This document shows positions 1 through 7,740 of a stretch of DNA of 64,000 nt, in pieces (the stretch's first letter is position 1; each line of letters begins with the position of its first letter). A program made the position numbers and the translations under genes. This DNA comes from Marinobacter alexandrii (GTDB lineage: Bacteria > Bacteroidota > Bacteroidia > Cytophagales > Cyclobacteriaceae): the NCBI GenBank assembly GCA_039984955.1, contig JBDWTN010000007.1, positions 2,860,501 through 2,924,500 on the forward strand, read 5' to 3'. The notes below the pieces were generated by a model. The model searched no databases, was not told where the DNA came from, and was given only the letters and a program-made list of their open reading frames with translations.

Positions 1-150
1 GATAAAATCCTGAATAGATTCAAAATCTTGGAGAGACTTATATTCATCATCAAAGTAATGTGCAGTACCAATGATGGTGACGTCTAATTTTCTTTGAGCC
101 AAACAAAGAATGCTAAAGGCAAGTAGATAAATTGTGATAATTGTTTTCAT
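1..150 (-). CDS. Exported protein, N-terminal 50 residues only (cut by window edge)
   Basis: An open frame starts at an ATG at 150 on the minus strand and runs off the left edge of the window. It begins with a typical Sec signal peptide (MKTIITIYLLAFSILCLA, cleavage near LAQ) followed by a short beta strand and the motif IIGTAHYFDDEY. The GTAH motif after a hydrophobic strand resembles the start of DUF5694-like or erythromycin-esterase-like proteins, two full-length examples of which lie at 1214-2416 and 4052-5362. That family link is inference from about 50 residues. The gene diverges from the LytTR regulator at 318, and the shared intergenic region carries a set of direct repeats. Confidence 0.6.
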   Translation of the reverse strand, partial: MKTIITIYLLAFSILCLAQRKLDVTIIGTAHYFDDEYKSLQDFESIQDFI

Positions 151-209
151 GATTGTGTTCGATTTGTTTCTTCAAAGCACATATATGAATGAGATGATTT
201 TAGGAAATG

Positions 210-310
210 ATGTCTGTAGTCTTGGTTTGGATGTCTGAAATCTGGTTATTTAAGTTGTGGTGGAATACCTGACAATGTCTGAAATGCCTATCTTCATGTC
301 TGAAATCTGA
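210..310. promoter_or_regulatory. Four direct repeats upstream of the LytTR gene (candidate LytTR operator)
   Basis: The 12-13 base motif ATGTCTGAAATCT recurs at 210 (partial, ATGTCTGTAGTCT), 231, 275 (ATGTCTGAAATGC) and 296. Start-to-start distances are 21, 44 and 21 bases, so the copies form two pairs, each pair two helical turns apart. Known LytTR proteins such as AgrA and ComE bind pairs of direct repeats spaced about 21 bp apart. The array lies between a divergent gene (start 150) and the LytTR gene (start 318), with the last copy ending only about 10 bases before the latter. Autoregulation by the 318-1217 product is inferred. Confidence 0.65.
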
Positions 311-317
311 GACATAA

Positions 318-1217
318 ATGTGGTTATCACTTAATTATGATTTACTGAAATCCTGGAAACCAATTGTGGTCACCACTTTCATCATGGAGTTGGTTTATCA
401 GGCGATCATTTACCTTCATCCTGAAAATCTTGACTGGGTAGGAAGCGACCAATTTTCTTTATCTAATACGCTTAAATTCATTTTCGTTGATCAGTTTTTG
501 ATTGAGTGTGCAACTGTCACCATCATGTTTCAGTTGATCCGGATCTATGGAACAAAGCTTAGACTGTTGGATTTACAGCTAAGAATCCGAGAGATTTTCT
601 TGTACGAATTAAAATTCTTACCTGTCTTACTAGTTTCATTCTTTGTGTTTGCGCCGGTGACACTTACATTCAGGTTCTTGTATCACCATTATCCAGACCT
701 AAATTGGGATATCTATTTCAATGAGTATTTTTATAGCACTACTCTCTACTTCAACTACCTGACGCCAGTTTTACTGATTGGGTATGTTACGATCAATGTG
801 AACCTCATCTATCTATACAATTCCCAGCTGGGGGAAACAAAACAAGATTTACATGAAGCAAAAAAGATGAAAGTAAAAAACCGTTTATGGGCATCAGATG
901 AGTTTGGTGAACTATTTCTGGATACTGATAAGGTACATTGGGTCGAACGAGACAGCCGTAAAACGTACGCTTTTACAGATGATGAAAAGTATCGACTGAA
1001 AGAGAATATTACGGAATTAGAGGAAAAATTAGATCCGAATACTTTTATCCGGATCAACCGCAGCGCTATTGTTAATCTTGAATATGTACTCAATTACTCA
1101 TTTTGGGAAAACGACAAATACATTGTCCGAATTAAAGATTCAGATAAGGAATTTGTGATGAGCAGAGAACGGTTACAAAAGGTGAAGGGAAGCTTCTTAA
1201 AAGAAGAAGTCACCTAA
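318..1217 (+). CDS. Membrane-anchored LytTR-type transcriptional regulator
   Basis: The 299-residue protein has four hydrophobic segments in the first 170 residues (about 14-32, 50-75, 98-120 and 145-170). A C-terminal LytTR DNA-binding domain follows (about 188-295), marked by the FIRINRSAIVNLEYV signature, the usual F-R-(H/N)-R-S-x-(L/I)-V-N pattern. There is no receiver domain, so it is not a standard response regulator. The DNA-binding domain is tethered to the inner membrane and the N-terminal helices probably sense a membrane or periplasmic cue (inference). A strong operator candidate lies directly upstream. The stop codon overlaps that of the convergent gene at 1214 by four bases. Confidence 0.85.
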   Translation: MWLSLNYDLLKSWKPIVVTTFIMELVYQAIIYLHPENLDWVGSDQFSLSNTLKFIFVDQFLIECATVTIMFQLIRIYGTKLRLLDLQLRIREIFLYELKFLPVLLVSFFVFAPVTLTFRFLYHHYPDLNWDIYFNEYFYSTTLYFNYLTPVLLIGYVTINVNLIYLYNSQLGETKQDLHEAKKMKVKNRLWASDEFGELFLDTDKVHWVERDSRKTYAFTDDEKYRLKENITELEEKLDPNTFIRINRSAIVNLEYVLNYSFWENDKYIVRIKDSDKEFVMSRERLQKVKGSFLKEEVT

Positions 1218-2416
1218 TAGTTGGGTTTTGGATATTGATCGTTTGGTGAAAGAAGAAGTATATCATAGCTATTAAGCTCAAACTCGATATCCTTAGAAAC
1301 TTTGATCTCTCCATTTTGCATCATCTCTTTAAAAGGTCGAAGATCTATTGCAGTCCATTGATCTTTTCTGCCTAGCTCTAGGAATAAGGATGTTGACTTC
1401 CATCTGGATTTTCCAACATTACTCTTACCATTCCGATATGCTATTAAGTGACGGATAGATAGGAATCCTACATTGCTAGTTTTTGCAGTCTCTGTGAGAA
1501 ACTTTCCCATGTCATCAACACCGAAGATGGATCGTCCATGAGTCAAATGAATGCCTCCAAGCTTAAGGAATACTTTTGGGTTTCCTTCTTCTGAATCTTC
1601 ATAGTAAGTCTTAAAATTCTTTTTCATATAGTTAGCACGTTGCTGATTGCTACCTTGTCCTGTAGCAGACTTACAATAGATGTCCCAGCTTTCCCGCATA
1701 TCATCAATGATGACTTTTGCCTTGGTATTGCTTTCCATCATTTTCAGGTATGTATTAATGATTTCATTAGACTGATACCAGCAGAAAACACTTTGACCAC
1801 TCACCTTATTTTTAAAAATATTTTTATGAATTAATGCTTTTGCTTTTTCATAAGCTTCCTGCTCAGGCGTTGGGTTTTGAGCTAGTTTATGAATGTTATC
1901 CAGATGCATTTCGTAGGAGTATAGATACTCCTGATCAAGCCCCCAGAGATTAAACCCTAGCCTTGAAGCCTCTTCTGCAAAATTTGAATCTTCAATCTTA
2001 TCAAAGAATACGAAAAGCGGCTTACGGCTTTTTGCATAACGTCTACTGTATTGCTGTATATTTTCAGATGTCTCACTTGGATTTCGAGTTATATCCTGAA
2101 TAACAGCGGCAGAATTGGGCCCAATTTCAACTGCGAAATTCTCAAAGCCTCTTTCTTTTAAAACCTGAAGGATTCCTTTCGTGAAAAATGATAATTGAGC
2201 AGAGTTATGTACCTCAGCTAATCCTACAAATTGATTATCGGCAATCCAATTAGTCCATTGTTCTTTTGCAGCTCCATTAATTTCATGCTGCTCAGACAAT
2301 GAAAAACGAACAGCTGATGATTCCATCATTTCAGATGTCAAAGTTTTTTGACCGTAGGTTTGAAAGAGGGAAATGAATAATAGTATGCTAGCGATAAAAA
2401 TTCTGGAATTCATCAT
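1214..2416 (-). CDS. Exported erythromycin-esterase-like protein
   Basis: The 400-residue protein starts with a signal peptide (hydrophobic stretch to about residue 21, then YGQ). It carries motifs shared with the paralogue at 4052-5362: GLAEVHNSAQL near residue 65, AVEIGPNSAAV near 95, LWGLDQEY near 160, FLKLGGIHLTHGRS near 285 and IDLRPF near 358. The E-x-x-H, E-x-G-P and late H motifs fit the fold of the erythromycin esterase/ChaN superfamily. The substrate is unknown, and resistance to macrolides should not be assumed. The start could be either of two adjacent ATG codons. Upstream lies a two-box operator shared with the divergent AraC-type regulator at 2513, which probably controls it (inference). 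Confidence 0.6.
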   Translation of the reverse strand: MMNSRIFIASILLFISLFQTYGQKTLTSEMMESSAVRFSLSEQHEINGAAKEQWTNWIADNQFVGLAEVHNSAQLSFFTKGILQVLKERGFENFAVEIGPNSAAVIQDITRNPSETSENIQQYSRRYAKSRKPLFVFFDKIEDSNFAEEASRLGFNLWGLDQEYLYSYEMHLDNIHKLAQNPTPEQEAYEKAKALIHKNIFKNKVSGQSVFCWYQSNEIINTYLKMMESNTKAKVIIDDMRESWDIYCKSATGQGSNQQRANYMKKNFKTYYEDSEEGNPKVFLKLGGIHLTHGRSIFGVDDMGKFLTETAKTSNVGFLSIRHLIAYRNGKSNVGKSRWKSTSLFLELGRKDQWTAIDLRPFKEMMQNGEIKVSKDIEFELNSYDILLLSPNDQYPKPNY

Positions 2417-2437
2417 TTTGGTTTTTATTGTATTTGA

Positions 2438-2509
2438 ACTCGAATGTCGTATATGCGGATGAGATTTTTTGATTGAAATCGTTTATCTGAATTCAAATGA
2501 ACAAATTTG
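2438..2509. promoter_or_regulatory. Two-box operator between esterase-like gene and AraC gene
   Basis: Box 1 (ACTCGAATGT, 2438-2447) and box 2 (2479-2509, containing AATTCAAATGAACAAATT) recur at 5982-5991 and 6023-6053 with exactly the same 31-base spacer length. Box 1 is identical, and box 2 matches at 27 of 31 positions, while the spacer itself is not conserved. Box 2 holds an inverted repeat, TTCA-NN-TGAA, kept in both copies. Read on the minus strand, box 1 (ACATTCGAGT) is placed like a weak promoter -7 element, so box 2 would be an upstream activator site. Binding by the AraC protein encoded at 2513 is inferred. Confidence 0.6.
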
Positions 2510-2512
2510 CGG

Positions 2513-3571
2513 ATGCCTGAATTCAATGCTTTTCAGCTGATTATTTTCCTAGGCCTGGTCAATGGCCTGATCTTGCTTCTCTCGCTAAGTTCACTGCCTA
2601 AGAAGTTCAGAAAACCCGCGAAGATTCTGGGGTGGTTCATCCTTGGGTATACTGCATACGTTTCTAATTGGACCATATTTGCTTCTATAGGATTTTATCA
2701 TAATGTTACCCCATTATGGATTCCATCACTCTACTTCTTACCTGCGCTTACTTACTTATTTAGTAAATCCATCATTTCTCCTGAGGGGATTTCAAAAACT
2801 GATTTATTTTTTTTCATACCAGGGATATTAGATGCCGCCTTTCAAGTAGCTAAGTGGATTTGGTATTTAAATTTTCATGAAGGCTATTATTTTCCTTTGG
2901 ACGACCGTACCGAATTTTTTATCTATGAAGGGATTGGGCTACTATTTGCAACTTTCTGTATTTGCAAAATCGTGCTAATAATTCGAAGAACCTCCTTTAA
3001 AAGAAATGATGCATTCAGGTTTTATCGCTATGCTTTATTTTTTTTACTGTTTGTTTTGTTTAGGTGGATGACCTTGTACGCGATGGATTATTTCAATCCG
3101 GCATTACTCACTTTTAATTTGCAATTCACTTTTTGGTTGATAGATCTTGTCTTTTTTCTATTTCTAGGATACCGTAGTTTAATAGCTCCTGGCAAGTATG
3201 TTTCACGAATACCTATCAAAAAAACAAGTAATATACCTGACGAAGCGAAGAGTTTAATTTCAGTTATTAAAGAAGAGAGGCTTTATCTAAATCCAGCATT
3301 TAGTAGAAAGCACTTAGGAGAAAAACTTGGATTGCCTGACACAAAGATATCTGGGATCATAAGCAACCAACTAGACACTACATTTTATGAGTTGGTTAAT
3401 GAAATGAGATTAGGTGAAGCTAAATCTTTTTTAGATGAAGGCCTAAGTAGTTCACTTACACTTGAAGCAATCGCATCCCAAGCTGGTTTTAAATCTAAGA
3501 CTACTTTCTATAAGTTTTTTAAGAATAAGCTGGGCATGAATCCAAGTGAATACCTTCGTTCGATTGAATAA
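2513..3571 (+). CDS. Membrane-embedded AraC-family transcriptional regulator
   Basis: I chose the ATG at 2513 over an in-frame TTG six bases upstream, giving 352 residues. The first 230 residues contain about seven transmembrane helices separated by short loops. The last 100 residues form an AraC-type double helix-turn-helix, ending LEAIASQAGFKSKTTFYKFFKNKLGMNPSEYLR, written here only as its known pattern: the second HTH with the conserved F-K-x-x-x-G-x-x-P-S-E-Y tail. This architecture is common in Bacteroidota. The gene is divergent from the esterase-like gene, and the box 2 operator overlaps its own start region, which suggests autoregulation. A second site with the same layout precedes the operon ending at 3603. 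Confidence 0.85.
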   Translation: MPEFNAFQLIIFLGLVNGLILLLSLSSLPKKFRKPAKILGWFILGYTAYVSNWTIFASIGFYHNVTPLWIPSLYFLPALTYLFSKSIISPEGISKTDLFFFIPGILDAAFQVAKWIWYLNFHEGYYFPLDDRTEFFIYEGIGLLFATFCICKIVLIIRRTSFKRNDAFRFYRYALFFLLFVLFRWMTLYAMDYFNPALLTFNLQFTFWLIDLVFFLFLGYRSLIAPGKYVSRIPIKKTSNIPDEAKSLISVIKEERLYLNPAFSRKHLGEKLGLPDTKISGIISNQLDTTFYELVNEMRLGEAKSFLDEGLSSSLTLEAIASQAGFKSKTTFYKFFKNKLGMNPSEYLRSIE

Positions 3572-3602
3572 AATTGAATTTGTCATACTCCAGAAGCAGG
3601 CT

Positions 3603-4016
3603 TTAAATCACCCGCATCTGGTTTCCTCGTTTTTCATGCGTCACTTCTGCTAAGCCCAATGCCTCCATCAGTGGTGGCATGTACATACCAAATCTTCCTC
3701 TCAAATTTTTCTTAAGCCCGTACCATCCACCAACAGGATTTTCAGAAGATCGTCCCCAATGCTCAACAGTTCCTTCTTTCGTGTCTTGTTTTTCGTCTTT
3801 GCTACCTAGCTCCATCCAGTCGCCGTGTGTTTTTAGCATCTTATGTAGGTCTTCAATAGCTCGCATATCATAATGAAGCTTCGTTGAGCCCACTGTACAT
3901 ACCAATATATCCTGCCCATCTTTCTCTTCTATATGCATGGTATATTCAGATGTTTGAGGAGGAGTTTTAAGTTGCAGTGGATTTTCTTTTGTCCCGATTT
4001 TTTCTTTGTAGTTCAT
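3603..4016 (-). CDS. Conserved hypothetical cytoplasmic protein
   Basis: This 137-residue protein has no signal peptide or membrane segment. It shows recognisable conserved-looking stretches: ILVCTVGSTKLHYD near residue 37, HGDWMELGSKDE near 64, NPVGGWYGLKKNLRGRFGMY near 92 and a C-terminal LGLAEVTHEKRGNQMRV. The pattern looks like a known uncharacterised family of about 140 residues, but I cannot assign a function. It lies 35 bases downstream of the membrane-anchored esterase-like gene and is probably the last gene of a three-gene operon starting at 5928. Confidence 0.7.
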   Translation of the reverse strand: MNYKEKIGTKENPLQLKTPPQTSEYTMHIEEKDGQDILVCTVGSTKLHYDMRAIEDLHKMLKTHGDWMELGSKDEKQDTKEGTVEHWGRSSENPVGGWYGLKKNLRGRFGMYMPPLMEALGLAEVTHEKRGNQMRVI

Positions 4017-4051
4017 AGTTATTATGATGTGTTGTTTAAAATTGGCTTAAT

Positions 4052-5362
4052 CTAAATCAAGGTATTCTTTCTTTTCCTCCTCTTTCTTTTTACGAACTTG
4101 ATTATGAAATAGATAATAACTCCGAGGATGGTAAGAATTATAGTTAGTATGATTATTCCATAAGTATGCGTGGCTAGGCTGCCATCCATAAATGTAGCAG
4201 GAGTAGCATGAGGTAGTAAGATGAGATAATCATACCCTGCAATCATATACCTAATACGGTAATTCATATTTTCGAGATCTGGATGACCTCTTAATGGACG
4301 TAGATCAAATAAGGCTGGCTTGTCTACATATTTCCTAAAAGGAGATGCTTCCCATACTTCAGTTGACTGAAGAGGAGTTTCGCCTCCCATTAAGGCATCT
4401 CTTGTTTCTCCTTGAACGGCATCAATAAATACGTTCATTGTATTCATTCCCTTCTCACGACCCCAATTAGTTATTTTTAGTCCTAAGGCTTCCTTTACAG
4501 AAGGAGATTTCCCCCTATGTAGGTGGTAGGCTCCAAATTTTAAGAACATGTTAGGGATAGAATCAATGGCTTCTGTATATGTCAGAAAGTTTTCCATCAT
4601 CAACTCTTCTCTTCTCTGATTAGACCAGCGACTGTCACCTCCCATCTGCTCTTTGTAAATTTTGTGAGATAGTATGAGTTGTTCAGTTAGCTTTCGAGCT
4701 TCCTTACTTTCTGAGTTTTTGAATGCTTCCTGAAGTTTTTTCAAAGCGTCCCCACTTCCCATTCCAATAAAAAAGGGGTTTAGGTAGTAAGCCCTGTAGG
4801 CTTTTTTGATAGCTTTCTTTTCTTCAGGTGTGGTGGCAAGCTTTTCCAAATGCCGTAGGCAGATGGACCCTCCAGCGACAAATTCTTGGTCAAGGCCCCA
4901 AATCACAGGATTGTTCTGAGGTAGTTTTTGAATAGCTGTCTTTATAAGTGGAACTTCCTCTTTTAAAAAGAAAAAAGGAACACTATGAAGATTGACCCAG
5001 CTATCCATAAATTCTTCATATTTATCTAGCTGAATGAGTTCTTCTACTTCGGCAGCTGTATATGGGCCTATTTCTGTTGCAACAATCCTAGGTTGTTCAA
5101 TAGCTAGTTCTTCATAGATGATGTTGGCCAACCAGGCAATCTCCCGAATGCCATGGTTTTCACCGAACATAAAGATTTCAGCCTTTTTAGCGGAATCCAG
5201 TAGCATGCCTGCTCCAGATCCCAGAATACCTTCTTCTTTCAGTTCAAAAGGATAATGATTCTTAGAAACAAGGGAATCGAGATTGGCTTGTCCAGTAACT
5301 TTTGATAAAGTGAATGAGACTAAAAATCCGATTAAATATTTGTTAAGTACAAATCTCATCAT
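4052..5362 (-). CDS. Membrane-anchored erythromycin-esterase-like protein
   Basis: The 436-residue protein is a paralogue of 1214-2416 and shares its landmarks: MFGENHGIREIA near residue 65, ATEIGPYTAAEVEEL near 99, IWGLDQEF near 156, FLKFGAYHLHRGKS near 272 and FDLRPLRG near 355. It differs in its C-terminus, which has a single transmembrane helix (about 402-424) followed by a strongly basic tail (KRKRRKRKN). With the N-terminal signal peptide this predicts a periplasmic or surface enzyme domain held in the inner membrane, a layout also used by sortase-like anchoring systems (speculative). It is second in an operon after the SRPBCC gene (59-base gap). The substrate is unknown. Confidence 0.6.
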   Translation of the reverse strand: MMRFVLNKYLIGFLVSFTLSKVTGQANLDSLVSKNHYPFELKEEGILGSGAGMLLDSAKKAEIFMFGENHGIREIAWLANIIYEELAIEQPRIVATEIGPYTAAEVEELIQLDKYEEFMDSWVNLHSVPFFFLKEEVPLIKTAIQKLPQNNPVIWGLDQEFVAGGSICLRHLEKLATTPEEKKAIKKAYRAYYLNPFFIGMGSGDALKKLQEAFKNSESKEARKLTEQLILSHKIYKEQMGGDSRWSNQRREELMMENFLTYTEAIDSIPNMFLKFGAYHLHRGKSPSVKEALGLKITNWGREKGMNTMNVFIDAVQGETRDALMGGETPLQSTEVWEASPFRKYVDKPALFDLRPLRGHPDLENMNYRIRYMIAGYDYLILLPHATPATFMDGSLATHTYGIIILTIILTILGVIIYFIIKFVKRKRRKRKNTLI

Positions 5363-5421
5363 CCTCAGGTTATAATTGATTCATTAGATATAGCTCGCTA
5401 CTTAAAAGGTTGCAGGTCTCC

Positions 5422-5928
5422 TTAATTTTGTTTAGCAATTTCTTGAGCTCTCGTTTTGAGGTCGGCAACATATTGTTCAAAAACTTCATCAAAGGGAGGT
5501 ATGTATTTGGAGTACATTGGGAACATGATTCCACTAATTTTCTCGCTCATAGTAAATGTTACTGTTCCGTTTGGGTTTTTGATTAATGTATGAATTCGAT
5601 TTCCTTTACCATCTCCCCAAACCATTCTTGATTCCGGTATGAGTTCTTTTACTTTGAGCTTGAAAGTTCTTCTTTCATCCAGAATTGATTTAAGTAGGAT
5701 TTTTTCTCCCTGCTCAATTACCCCTTCTAGCGAAGTGATCGTGGAATTCCAATTGCTGAAGTTTTCAGCGTCAGTTAGCATTTCCCAAATGATTGAAACA
5801 TCAGCATCTATTATAGTGGATACAGTAGTCTCACGACTAAAAGTTTTGCGAACCGTGGTGGCTTTGTCGTATTGGCTCGTTGCTTGGTAAGTACTCATAA
5901 GTATTAAAATGATTAGTATTTTTTTCAT
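5422..5928 (-). CDS. Exported SRPBCC (START-like) domain protein
   Basis: The 168-residue protein has a signal peptide (MKKILIILILMSTYQATSQ) and a single SRPBCC/polyketide cyclase-like domain. The domain is marked by the early strand and helix VSIIWEMLTDAENFSNWNS, then LKVKELIPESRMVWGDG, and a long C-terminal helix from about 140 that would close a hydrophobic cavity. Such domains bind lipids or other hydrophobic ligands, but the ligand here is unknown. Export of an SRPBCC domain is less common than the cytosolic form. It is the first gene of a probable operon with the membrane-anchored esterase-like protein and the 3603-4016 protein, downstream of the two-box operator at 5982-6053. Confidence 0.75.
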   Translation of the reverse strand: MKKILIILILMSTYQATSQYDKATTVRKTFSRETTVSTIIDADVSIIWEMLTDAENFSNWNSTITSLEGVIEQGEKILLKSILDERRTFKLKVKELIPESRMVWGDGKGNRIHTLIKNPNGTVTFTMSEKISGIMFPMYSKYIPPFDEVFEQYVADLKTRAQEIAKQN

Positions 5929-5956
5929 TGATTAGTTTATTTATAGGCGATCCTCA

Positions 5957-5972
5957 GCTATCAGATGATAGC
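5957..5972. repeat. 16-bp perfect inverted repeat upstream of the SRPBCC gene
   Basis: The sequence GCTATCAGATGATAGC consists of two perfect 7-base arms around a GA spacer. It lies 29 bases upstream of the start codon at 5928 and just downstream (in the direction of transcription) of the box 1 element. It could be a second regulator site or a small hairpin in the 5' leader. No copy of it precedes the related gene at 2416. Confidence 0.5.
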
Positions 5973-5981
5973 AAGCCTGAG

Positions 5982-6053
5982 ACTCGAATGTGAATCAATA
6001 TTGTGAAAACTGAAGAGCTATTTCGTTTGTCTAAATTCAAGTGAACAAATTGG
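5982..6053. promoter_or_regulatory. Second copy of the two-box operator, upstream of SRPBCC/esterase-like operon
   Basis: Box 1 (ACTCGAATGT, 5982-5991) and box 2 (6023-6053, containing AATTCAAGTGAACAAATT) repeat the arrangement at 2438-2509, with an equal 31-base spacer of unrelated sequence. The operator lies 54 bases upstream of the gene starting at 5928. Conservation of both boxes and of their spacing, but not of the sequence between, points to co-regulation of the two esterase-like loci, most simply by the AraC-type regulator at 2513. The remaining sequence from 6054 to 6190 shows nothing recognisable. Confidence 0.6.
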
Positions 6054-6190
6054 ATACTCTACTACTTTCAATTTTGCGATACTATACGAGTTTATTTTAT
6101 ACCTTCTATTTCATGATCTTAATTTGTTTTAGGCGATGATGTCAGAAAAAATGATAAGAAACTTATTATTTATTTGAACAACTTATTTTT

Positions 6191-7180
6191 TTATTCGAAC
6201 TGTGAGATTTCTATACCTGCTATTAATGATTGTTGGTAGGGGTACCACTTTCCCAGACTATATGATCGATAATAAGTGGCACCTCCTTTTTTTGTTGTGC
6301 TGAACCTGATCTTTGGAGTAGTCCTAGCAAGTGATTCAAGTTGGGTTTCAATTTTTTTATTCAATTTGAATTGATTTACCATCACTCCATTGCTATCCAC
6401 TATCTCTACTTTTTTGTTGTTGTAGATATTAACTGATCCTTTGTGATGGGTTTTTATAGAGTCGGTTAGAACTCTTTTGTATTGATACAGATTTGAGATT
6501 TTTTGAGCGATTTCTTTACTCACTAGCCACTCAAAAGAAAGGAATACAGAGCCGGGGACTTCAAAAGATTTATCGAGGTTTAACTCAACAACTCCGTCCT
6601 TCTTTTCAAAATGAAAAGCTTTGGTTTGATAGAGAAGCTCTGCTGGTTTGTTGTTTTTTGTACCATAAATACTGGCTCTTATTCTAAAAGAGTCAAGGTT
6701 CTTGCAAGAGACATTTACCATCAGTCGCTCTATGACGGATCGGTTTTCTGGGAGTTGAATAATGGTTCCTACTTCGGCTCCATTGAAGGGGAGATCTATG
6801 GCAATACTACTCGCAGATTTTTTCTTGAAAAGGCCTAAAAGTTGCGTTTTTTGAGGGCTGATTACTACATCTCCCAATGCAGTTTCTTTTTCCTGTAAGA
6901 TTATTTTCTTACCTACTTCTGGAATCCTGATTTTGATTGCCTCATACGCTATATGTCTTATAGTTAATGAATCATCTGGAGTGAATCTGAAAGCTATGAA
7001 TGAGAAAGAACCATCTTCAAATGAGTAGGTGCCAATGTTTTTATCTTCTATGCCAATTGTTGCAAAAGCTATAGGGTTGCCGGCCTCATCCTGAATATAT
7101 CCTTCAATGATTTTTTGGGCCTGAGCAATATTCAACAGAAGCATTGTGCTCACCAATGAAAGAGCCGAATGAATTTTCAT
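6191..7180 (-). CDS. CarboxypepD_reg-like domain exported protein
   Basis: The 329-residue protein has a signal peptide (to about AQAQ, residue 22) and an N-terminal carboxypeptidase-regulatory-like beta sandwich. That domain is recognisable by IEGYIQDEAGNPIAFATIGI, the later NIGTYSFEDGSFSF and the strand ILQEKETALGDVVI. The C-terminal 200 residues look like beta-rich domains with no motif I recognise. Bacteroidota use this N-terminal domain in TonB-dependent receptors and in many other envelope proteins, and here no plug or barrel follows. Its start overlaps the stop of the TlpA-like gene by four bases (ATGA), so the two are translationally coupled. Confidence 0.75.
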   Translation of the reverse strand: MKIHSALSLVSTMLLLNIAQAQKIIEGYIQDEAGNPIAFATIGIEDKNIGTYSFEDGSFSFIAFRFTPDDSLTIRHIAYEAIKIRIPEVGKKIILQEKETALGDVVISPQKTQLLGLFKKKSASSIAIDLPFNGAEVGTIIQLPENRSVIERLMVNVSCKNLDSFRIRASIYGTKNNKPAELLYQTKAFHFEKKDGVVELNLDKSFEVPGSVFLSFEWLVSKEIAQKISNLYQYKRVLTDSIKTHHKGSVNIYNNKKVEIVDSNGVMVNQFKLNKKIETQLESLARTTPKIRFSTTKKGGATYYRSYSLGKWYPYQQSLIAGIEISQFE

Positions 7181-7740
7181 CGGTTAATGATTTTTATTTC
7201 CTCATGGAATGCTTTTGAGCCGGGTTTAGAAAGATTTCTATTCACGATTTTTCCGCTTGGATCAATAAGTACATACTGTGGAGTTAGCGTTATCACAGAT
7301 GATTTACCATCTTCATTTTCAATGAGTTTTAAACTCGGAAGAAACAAAGGATTGGACAGGGTAAATCCCCCAAAATAATTTGAATAGCCTATGTTGTACT
7401 TTTTGCTGTACTTCTTGAATTTGGAAAAGCTCTTGTCAACGTTGATTGCAACTATTTTTAGCTGCATAGAATCGTGTTCACTTATGGACTTCAAAACAGG
7501 AAATGCTTCAATACATGGTTTGCAGCCTGCTGTCCAGTAATCTAAAATGATCCATTGTCCCTTTATTGATTGAAAACTTAGTGTATCCTCTTCTTCGGTG
7601 ATCAGCCATGATTTTTCCGATAATTGATAACCGTTATCTACTTCCAATATCTTTTGTCGTATTTTTTCATCAACTCCTTGAGCTTTTGAACAAGAGCTTG
7701 CTACAATTAAGCTTATGAATAAAATACTATAATGATTCAT
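7177..7740 (-). CDS. TlpA/ResA-like thioredoxin-fold lipoprotein
   Basis: I use the ATG at 7740, which gives 187 residues and a clean lipoprotein signal peptide (MNHYSILFISLIVASSC), rather than an ATG 30 bases upstream lying deeper in the preceding gene. The thioredoxin active site CKPC sits in the motif LDYWTAGCKPCIEAFPVL, and a cis-proline motif TPQYVLIDPSGKI follows. These features fit a periplasmic TlpA-type disulfide reductase or peroxiredoxin-like protein. The gene overlaps the preceding membrane-protein gene by 14 bases and the following gene by four, so all three form one operon. Confidence 0.85.
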   Translation of the reverse strand: MNHYSILFISLIVASSCSKAQGVDEKIRQKILEVDNGYQLSEKSWLITEEEDTLSFQSIKGQWIILDYWTAGCKPCIEAFPVLKSISEHDSMQLKIVAINVDKSFSKFKKYSKKYNIGYSNYFGGFTLSNPLFLPSLKLIENEDGKSSVITLTPQYVLIDPSGKIVNRNLSKPGSKAFHEEIKIINR

